Part shown: in pieces, positions 8,101-11,707 of the stretch
Layout: each line of letters starts with the position of its first letter
How positions within the stretch are numbered: position 1 is the first letter of the stretch
Origin: Ignavibacteriaceae bacterium
GTDB lineage: Bacteria; Bacteroidota; Ignavibacteria; Ignavibacteriales; Ignavibacteriaceae
Direction of reading: 5' to 3'
NCBI GenBank assembly: GCA_026193755.1
Contig: JAPHUI010000067.1
Span: forward strand, 1 to 11,707
Length of the DNA: 11,707 bases
The notes under the pieces: generated by a model
What the model saw: the letters and a program-made list of their open reading frames with translations, nothing else
What the model was told of the DNA's origin: nothing
Databases searched by the model: none
Position numbers and translations under genes: made by a program

Positions 8101-9004
8101 AGCAACCTCATTACCTTTATATGGAGGTATTGGGGGTACCACTGTTATCGAGGATCTACAACAGGATTATGAGCTGAGATGGACTGGTGAAACAGGTGAT
8201 ACTACAATAAATGGAAAAACTGTTGTTATAACAATATCCGGTGGTTCCATCGCGACCCTCATTGGTGCCAGCAATTATGATTTGGGAGATCATCCCTTAA
8301 ATCCGAATCCCGGTTCAACTGATCCATTCACTATAAGAATTCCTTTTGAGGTTTGGAATATTGATACTGACGAACAGGTAAACTTGCTGGTTTATGATAG
8401 AAATGCTGCTGCAGAAAATGACCCCTCTGTAGATGGTTTTAGGGTTTGGAATACACAAGATAGAATGTATACATGGACGGTTAATAACTCATATACTCCT
8501 ACTGTCATAGATCCTAATTCACAGGAAGTTGCTGATAATGCAACCTGGAATTGGGTATTCTTTCACTCCTACTTTACAACGGACGATGTTATAAAAGTTA
8601 GTTATGCCAATCCAATGCAGGTAGGTATTGATAAGTATACCTTTAGTCCAGGAGCAGCCACTTTCGCAAATACAGATAAAGCAAAGGATGAAATAAATAA
8701 AATAAATGTGTTCCCGAATCCATATTATGGAGTAAACTCCGAGGAGCTGAATAAGTATAACAGGTTTGTGACATTTAGTCACTTACCAACTAAAGCAACA
8801 ATTAGAATCTTTAATCTTGCAGGTGTTCTTGTAAAAACCATTGAAAAAGATAACATGGATCAATTCCAGAGATGGGATCTTGCAAATCAGAATGGATTAC
8901 CCGTTGCAAGCGGATTATATATAGCATATATCGATATGCCGGATCTTGGATCGACCAAAAATTCTGAAGGTGGCAATAATTCAAGAAGAACAAATTCTAG
9001 ATAG
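5183..9004 (+). CDS. Giant secreted protein with fibronectin-III-like region and (frameshifted) T9SS type A sorting domain
   Basis: The 1273-residue product has a signal peptide (to about residue 26, VVNA) and no long later hydrophobic segment, so it should be exported. Residues about 48-500 form a conserved-looking block (NNGISDIDV, SGLVFPKGSGKTAAFTSG, GAPFNDVDENG, PMGIEAQITYWAYN, MWSDIDDGNAGDDFVGVDT) that I recall from large secreted Ignavibacteria proteins of unknown function. DVDENGVYD (185-193) and DRNKNGIDD (333-341) look like calcium-binding loops. A fibronectin-III-like region lies at about 509-640 (FQGYNVYQLPSQ, KYYFAVTAYA). A T9SS type A domain starts at V1176 (VFPNPYYG, ATIRIFNLAGVLVKT, GLPVASGLYIAYID). 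The final strand is lost to an apparent extra A at 8957-8961; the as-read tail NSEGGNNSRRTNSR is atypical. AGGAG at 5167-5171 is 11 bases before the ATG. Surface exposure is likely if the sorting domain works; ligand and activity are unknown. Confidence 0.88.
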   Translation: MRLRTINYFVVFVVSLLFISQSVVNAEGNEKGKKSLQKVQQQVPVSYLDINNIFTVLRNNGISDIDVNQQNSGLVFPKGSGKTAAFTSGLLWGARIPGDPQVRVGGTAYATGLQPGAILADGTADDPTLEKYRIYRVRPDIYPGGPEVDLTNDATYELTSASAIRAQYETDWTEWPADLGAPFNDVDENGVYDPTVDIPGVPGADQTLWCITNDLNPTNTADLYGASPMGIEAQITYWAYNQTGALGNMFFRKYLLVNKGAQQDTITDMYVSMWSDIDDGNAGDDFVGVDTVLSLQYCYNASPTDATYSPLPPPAIGFDFFQGPLVNGVAGEDRNKNGIDDAMDYGIFKGQVVGPGKINLPMTAAYYFANGDPNIGDPPQGDLDGSTQFYNFFQGKFGLSGATFTDLSTGDPTTYALNGDPLSGTGWLDGVQLPPGDRRQGSSSGPFTLAPGDTQEVVVAEICAGALPSVNNIAAIGLLKYYDGLAQVAYDNFFELPPNPALPNVDVVELPNQINLDWGENVESISETEGYDIIFNEENYKFQGYNVYQLPSQSASKEEGRLIATFDVQDNFLVIIGKDFDATTGQIVLRPQQLGNNTGISRYLEITTDIFTGTPLINGIKYYFAVTAYAVLQSYDKDVPIDEFPLITNVENVISILTVVPRSQNPEEMYTPIGEFTDITHEGTGDGGPIPYVVNPIALTGDEYEINFTQRQEIRDPNGDWVPASTVMRKSGFDGPDTLTGSSIDIAAVYGPQAGTLELQFSLDLVSVDYDWADGITLTFPAGVTILSVPAFEAGNGSISPEVVGNVINMGLVNHEYTQDGAFTGGEEWSVIVQASVPLSVDWIIYDDGYGGGPVDASGTTSVTSVGNASRLAKYWNLLNVTTSELKLENQGLLQGTIPFPPRDDIPANQLVNVPPSLQPIVDGFRIGVDGGYAAPTTIFSLELNGANLRINRSSADYQMTDFTYFGYADGFAATSLPLYGGIGGTTVIEDLQQDYELRWTGETGDTTINGKTVVITISGGSIATLIGASNYDLGDHPLNPNPGSTDPFTIRIPFEVWNIDTDEQVNLLVYDRNAAAENDPSVDGFRVWNTQDRMYTWTVNNSYTPTVIDPNSQEVADNATWNWVFFHSYFTTDDVIKVSYANPMQVGIDKYTFSPGAATFANTDKAKDEINKINVFPNPYYGVNSEELNKYNRFVTFSHLPTKATIRIFNLAGVLVKTIEKDNMDQFQRWDLANQNGLPVASGLYIAYIDMPDLGSTKNSEGGNNSRRTNSR
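8957..8961 (+). other. Apparent single-base frameshift in an A5 run within the T9SS sorting domain
   Basis: The codons read GGA TCG ACC AAA AAT, giving GSTKN and then a polar tail ending at 9004. Omitting one A gives GSTK followed by ILKVAIIQEEQILDRF and a TAA at 9009-9011. That alternative ending is hydrophobic then charged, like the normal last strand of type A sorting domains in related proteins, while the as-read tail is not. The restored stop remains upstream of the next gene's AGGAG at 9029-9033. A sequencing or assembly error in the homopolymer is the simplest cause; a real mutation or recoding is possible. Confidence 0.75.
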
Positions 9005-9038
9005 ATTCTAAATAAAATCAAGTTTAATAGGAGTAAAA

Positions 9039-10067
9039 ATGAAAAAATTAATTAGTTTATTAACAGTAGTTTTTGCCCTCCTGCTTATGCTTGATGTTGC
9101 ATATGCCGGAGGTGGAAACAGGACAGGAACGGCTGGAGCGGCAGAGCTTCTTATCCCTGTAGGTCCCCGCGGAATTGCTATGGGTGAGGCCAATGTTGCA
9201 ACATCTTTTGGTTTAGAAGCATTATTCTGGAACCCTGCAGGTGTAGCAAAAATGGAAAACTCTTCACAAGTAATGTTCTCACATATGTCTTATATAGCAG
9301 ATATAGGTGTTGAATATGGTGCCGTTGCAGCAAATTTTGAAGGATTTGGTGTTGTGGCTTTAAGTGTTAAAGGTTTGTCTGTTGGTGATATACCAGTAAC
9401 GACCACACAAAGTCCCGATGGTACAGGTGCTACCTTCTCTCCACAGATGCTTGTAGCCGGATTGTGCTATTCGCGTCAATTAACTGACAGAATTTCGGTT
9501 GGATTAACCGGTAATTTCATAAGCGAAACAATGGGAGATGCTTCTGCTAGCGGTGTGGCATTCGATGTTGGTGTCATTTACGATAATCTCGCAGATTTAA
9601 ATGGCCTAAGCCTCGGAGTTGTGTTGAAGAATATCGGTACCCAAATGACATATTCGGGACCGGGTCTTCTTACTCTTGCTGAGGATCAGGGACTCAATCG
9701 TCCTCCACAATATTATAGAATTTCTGCTGCAGCTTTCGAGTTACCTTCTAACTTCCAGTTAGCAGCGGGTTACAGACCGGTTCTGGATGAGATGAATTCT
9801 CTGCAGTTCAGCGGTATTTACCAGAACAACAACTTTTCTGGTGATGAGGCGAAACTAGGTGCGGAATATGGTTATAATAACATGTTCTTTATTCGAGGTG
9901 GTTATCAGTTTGCGATGCAGGAATCTGATAATTACATCTACGGTTTCACCGCAGGTGCTGGTATAAATTATGATATCGAAGGATTCGGTATTAGGATAGA
10001 TTATGCCTTCAGAGACACTAAGTACTTTGACGGCAGCCACATATTTGCTCTGACATTAGGATTCTAA
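9039..10067 (+). CDS. PorV/PorQ-family outer-membrane protein
   Basis: This 342-residue protein has a signal peptide (MKKLISLLTVVFALLLMLDVAYA, cleavage before GGGNRTG) and the family's hallmark start of the mature region at about residues 40-72 (VGPRGIAMGEANVATSFG, then ALFWNPAGVAKM). The remainder is a FadL-like barrel pattern with the repeated strands LVAGLCYSRQL, ISVGLTGNFIS and FFIRGGYQFA, ending in aromatic F (HIFALTLGF) as outer-membrane barrels do. PorV in Porphyromonas binds T9SS sorting domains and brings cargo to the PorU sortase complex; PorQ is a related barrel. Placement directly after a T9SS cargo gene suggests a shuttle or surface partner for that cargo, which is inference. AGGAG at 9029-9033 lies 5 bases before the ATG. 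It is the last gene of the operon, followed by a strong terminator. Confidence 0.85.
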   Translation: MKKLISLLTVVFALLLMLDVAYAGGGNRTGTAGAAELLIPVGPRGIAMGEANVATSFGLEALFWNPAGVAKMENSSQVMFSHMSYIADIGVEYGAVAANFEGFGVVALSVKGLSVGDIPVTTTQSPDGTGATFSPQMLVAGLCYSRQLTDRISVGLTGNFISETMGDASASGVAFDVGVIYDNLADLNGLSLGVVLKNIGTQMTYSGPGLLTLAEDQGLNRPPQYYRISAAAFELPSNFQLAAGYRPVLDEMNSLQFSGIYQNNNFSGDEAKLGAEYGYNNMFFIRGGYQFAMQESDNYIYGFTAGAGINYDIEGFGIRIDYAFRDTKYFDGSHIFALTLGF

Positions 10068-10097
10068 TTCCTTAGAATTGAGCAAGTAAAAATTCGT

Positions 10098-10132
10098 ATC
10101 CGTGCGGTTCAATGAACTGCACGGATTTTTTT
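10098..10132 (+). terminator. Strong intrinsic terminator of the receptor operon
   Basis: ATCCGTGCGGTTC at 10098-10110 pairs with GAACTGCACGGAT at 10114-10126 over 13 positions with one G-U wobble and a 3-base loop. Seven T follow at 10126-10132. It lies 31 bases after the PorV-like stop. Read on the minus strand, the same hairpin is followed after five bases by a run of five T, so it may also serve, less well, as terminator for the convergent transporter gene. Confidence 0.9.
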
Positions 10133-10171
10133 GTTTAATCCACTGATATTTCCGATTATAGTATCAAGATT

Positions 10172-11524
10172 TCAGTGACGGGGATTATCCTCTTTATTAG
10201 AAGATATTTTTCTTTTTCTTTCGTTGATTGAATGAAACGAGAAAGGTGTTAAATATATGTTCGAAGCCAATCTGCCAGCAACAAAAGCTATTGTTGCTGC
10301 CACCGCACCTACCAGATTCATGTAATGAACAAAAATAATAAGTGAGAGAACGATTGTTAAAAATTCGGTTACCGTTCCTATTGTAATTGGCTTGGTATTT
10401 TTGGTGGCGACTAATACACCTCTTTGAATACTTATTAAAACAGTTAAAGCCGGGAAGAAAAACATAATCATAAGTGGCAGCCTGGCAAAATCTGTAAGTG
10501 AAATGGATAACCCGGATACGGTTTTAAACCAAAAATCAGCCAGAGGGGTAAAGGCAAACAGACCTAATAACGAAACCAGAATTCCTGCAAGAATCAATGC
10601 AAAATTAAAAAGAATATTAAACCCTTCTTTCTTTTCTCCAATAAGTGCAATCATAACTTCCTGATAAGATAGACCAAGCGCTCTGAAGACAAACACAAAA
10701 GATGTAACTACGGGTAGAACAGCAAGTGATTCTAAAGCCAACTTACTTTGTCCTACAAAAAATGTAACTAATGGCTGCACACCCAATCCGATCAATGAAG
10801 TTAAAGCTAAAGGATAGTAAAATTTTGATATCTCTCTATAAGTAAGTAATGGTTGAGTAGAATCCACAGTCAACTTTATTTTTTTTATTATCCCTTTTAC
10901 CATAATTCTGCTTGCTGCTGCTTCCATTGTTACACCAATTGAAAGTGATGCTGCACCGATGACAACACCATCAAAATCTCCCCAGATGTATAGCCCTAAC
11001 GCAGACAAAGACATTGCAGACAGTCTGGTAATTGTTCCATAAGCGACCCTCCTTGTGAGGTTATTTCTAATTAATAGTCCCTGGTAAAAACGTCGGTAGC
11101 CAATTGCCCCTGGCCAGGGAATTAAAATTATTGTGGCAATATGGGTTAGTTGAGAAACTTCTGCTGGTAATCCAATCAAATCTTCGGTAATAAAATAGAA
11201 TAGATTCGGTATTACAAGTATTATCATTAAAAGTGTAAGTAATCCGTTAGCAGTGTATGTATAGTTTCTTAGTTTTTTAAAAGAATGCTCGTCTCTCACA
11301 AGGGCAACTGAGGCACTCATAATCATAATTATAGGTGCCTCAATTATTAAGGCCAGTGAATATGCTACACCGTATGCTGCGAGATTAAATTTTGGTTCGG
11401 GCGATCTTGCTATTAACGCTGCGAGGTATGGTCCCTCGACGGACATCATTAACCACGTAGCGGCAAGAGGTAACCAGAAGTAAAATATTTTTTTGTATGT
11501 AAGTTGAGTTGAAGAGTCAGACAT
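10172..11524 (-). CDS. MATE-like (MOP superfamily) 12-segment membrane transporter
   Basis: This 450-residue inner-membrane protein shows about twelve hydrophobic segments in two halves. The halves begin alike: TYKKIFYFWLPLAAT near residue 9 and TYREISKFYYPLALT near residue 228, the two-fold repeat expected of MATE/MOP transporters, where each half forms a six-helix bundle. MATE members export drugs or other small molecules using H+ or Na+; relatives flip lipid-linked sugars. The wording of some segments (EGPYLAALIARSPEP, LAAYGVAYSLALIIEAP) also recalls the ANKH pyrophosphate/ATP-export family, so substrate cannot be assigned. The C-terminus is a charged cytosolic-type tail (NERKRKISSNKEDN). 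No clear Shine-Dalgarno precedes the ATG, and the nearest alternatives (M26, M27) would cut the first segment. It is convergent to the receptor operon and appears functionally separate from it. Confidence 0.75.
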   Translation of the reverse strand: MSDSSTQLTYKKIFYFWLPLAATWLMMSVEGPYLAALIARSPEPKFNLAAYGVAYSLALIIEAPIIMIMSASVALVRDEHSFKKLRNYTYTANGLLTLLMIILVIPNLFYFITEDLIGLPAEVSQLTHIATIILIPWPGAIGYRRFYQGLLIRNNLTRRVAYGTITRLSAMSLSALGLYIWGDFDGVVIGAASLSIGVTMEAAASRIMVKGIIKKIKLTVDSTQPLLTYREISKFYYPLALTSLIGLGVQPLVTFFVGQSKLALESLAVLPVVTSFVFVFRALGLSYQEVMIALIGEKKEGFNILFNFALILAGILVSLLGLFAFTPLADFWFKTVSGLSISLTDFARLPLMIMFFFPALTVLISIQRGVLVATKNTKPITIGTVTEFLTIVLSLIIFVHYMNLVGAVAATIAFVAGRLASNIYLTPFSFHSINERKRKISSNKEDNPRH

Positions 11525-11593
11525 TCAGTAAATTATTTTTATCTGAACCAAAATTAATGATATTATGTCAAACATCTTTTAGAGTTAATTGGG

Positions 11594-11624
11594 TTGAGAT
11601 AAATTTAAACACTTACTATTTTTG
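11594..11624 (+). promoter_or_regulatory. Promoter with Bacteroidota-type -7 element for the lipoprotein gene
   Basis: TTGAGA at 11594-11599 is followed after 17 bases by TATTTTTG at 11617-11624. This matches the Bacteroidota pattern (TTG at about -33, TAnnTTTG at about -7, with about 20 bases between) and is also readable as a weak sigma-70 pair. It sits 22 bases before the lipoprotein ATG, giving a short leader that contains the GAAGG ribosome site. Confidence 0.45.
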
Positions 11625-11645
11625 TGGAAAATTGAAGGTATAGCT

Positions 11646-11707
11646 ATGAAATATTTAATCTCTCCATTAGCTTTAATTTCTTTCATCATCTTTTTAAGTT
11701 GTACTGA
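11646..11707 (+). CDS. N-terminus of a probable lipoprotein (cut by window end)
   Basis: The first 20 codons read MKYLISPLALISFIIFLSCT, and the window ends inside codon 21. A lysine followed by a hydrophobic run and a cysteine at residue 19 (FLSC) is a lipoprotein signal peptide of the relaxed type common in this group, so Cys19 is the likely lipidated residue. GAAGG at 11634-11638 lies 7 bases before the ATG, and a good promoter lies further upstream. It is divergent from the transporter gene. The mature protein is outside the window, so the function cannot be stated. Confidence 0.65.
   Translation, partial: MKYLISPLALISFIIFLSCT

Noticed and set aside
9008..9193. 61-codon minus-strand ORF over the start of the PorV-like gene
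   Set aside because: Antisense to a confident gene with signal peptide and family motifs, and no supporting start signals; a shadow frame. The same applies to the other minus-strand frames inside 5717-8993 and at 9855-10040.
11549..11571. Minus-strand promoter for the transporter: TTGACA (complement of 11566-11571) and TAATTTTG (complement of 11549-11556)
   Set aside because: Each element is a good match alone, but they are only about 12 bases apart, too close for either promoter type, so a paired call is not supported.
1..11707. CRISPR arrays, insertion sequences, tRNA/rRNA genes, attachment sites
   Set aside because: No regularly spaced repeats, transposase-like frame, terminal inverted repeats or recognisable structural RNA were seen by eye on either strand.

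Overview
The window looks like a chromosomal segment from a Gram-negative bacterium of the Bacteroidota/Ignavibacteriota side of the tree, most likely an Ignavibacteria-type organism. This rests on AT-rich DNA, a type IX secretion (T9SS) C-terminal sorting domain on a giant secreted protein, a PorV/PorQ-type outer-membrane barrel, a TonB-dependent receptor with a carboxypeptidase-regulatory-like N-terminus, and a DUF6029-like barrel. Several genes have good Shine-Dalgarno sequences (AGGAG), which is unusual for Bacteroidia but fits the deeper-branching relatives. The assignment is inferred from protein families, not from a marker gene.

Layout: (1) 1-57, terminator of an upstream gene and a candidate promoter; (2) 131-1687, a DUF6029-like outer-membrane protein, probably its own transcription unit; (3) 1688-2070, a 383-base leader region with a candidate promoter, a 26-codon ORF with a GGAGG ribosome site, and two inverted repeats; (4) 2071-10067, a probable three-gene operon of TonB-dependent receptor, 1273-aa secreted T9SS cargo and PorV/PorQ-family protein, closed by a strong intrinsic terminator at 10098-10132; (5) 10172-11524 on the minus strand, a 12-segment MATE-like (MOP superfamily) transporter that converges on the operon; (6) 11525-11707, a divergent intergenic region with a good Bacteroidota-type promoter followed by the first 20 codons of a lipoprotein gene.

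The operon reads as an envelope module: a TonB-dependent channel, a large surface protein in the place where SusD would sit in a classical Sus system, and a PorV-like barrel that could shuttle that protein to the T9SS attachment machinery or form part of the surface complex. No catalytic domain or substrate is visible, so the imported or bound ligand is unknown.

The most striking observation is a one-base frameshift in an A5 run (8957-8961) near the end of the T9SS cargo gene. As written, the protein ends in an atypical polar tail. Removing one A restores the family-typical ending ILKVAIIQEEQILDRF, which contains the last strand of the sorting domain, and moves the stop to 9009-9011. This is either a sequence error or a real lesion or switch affecting secretion.
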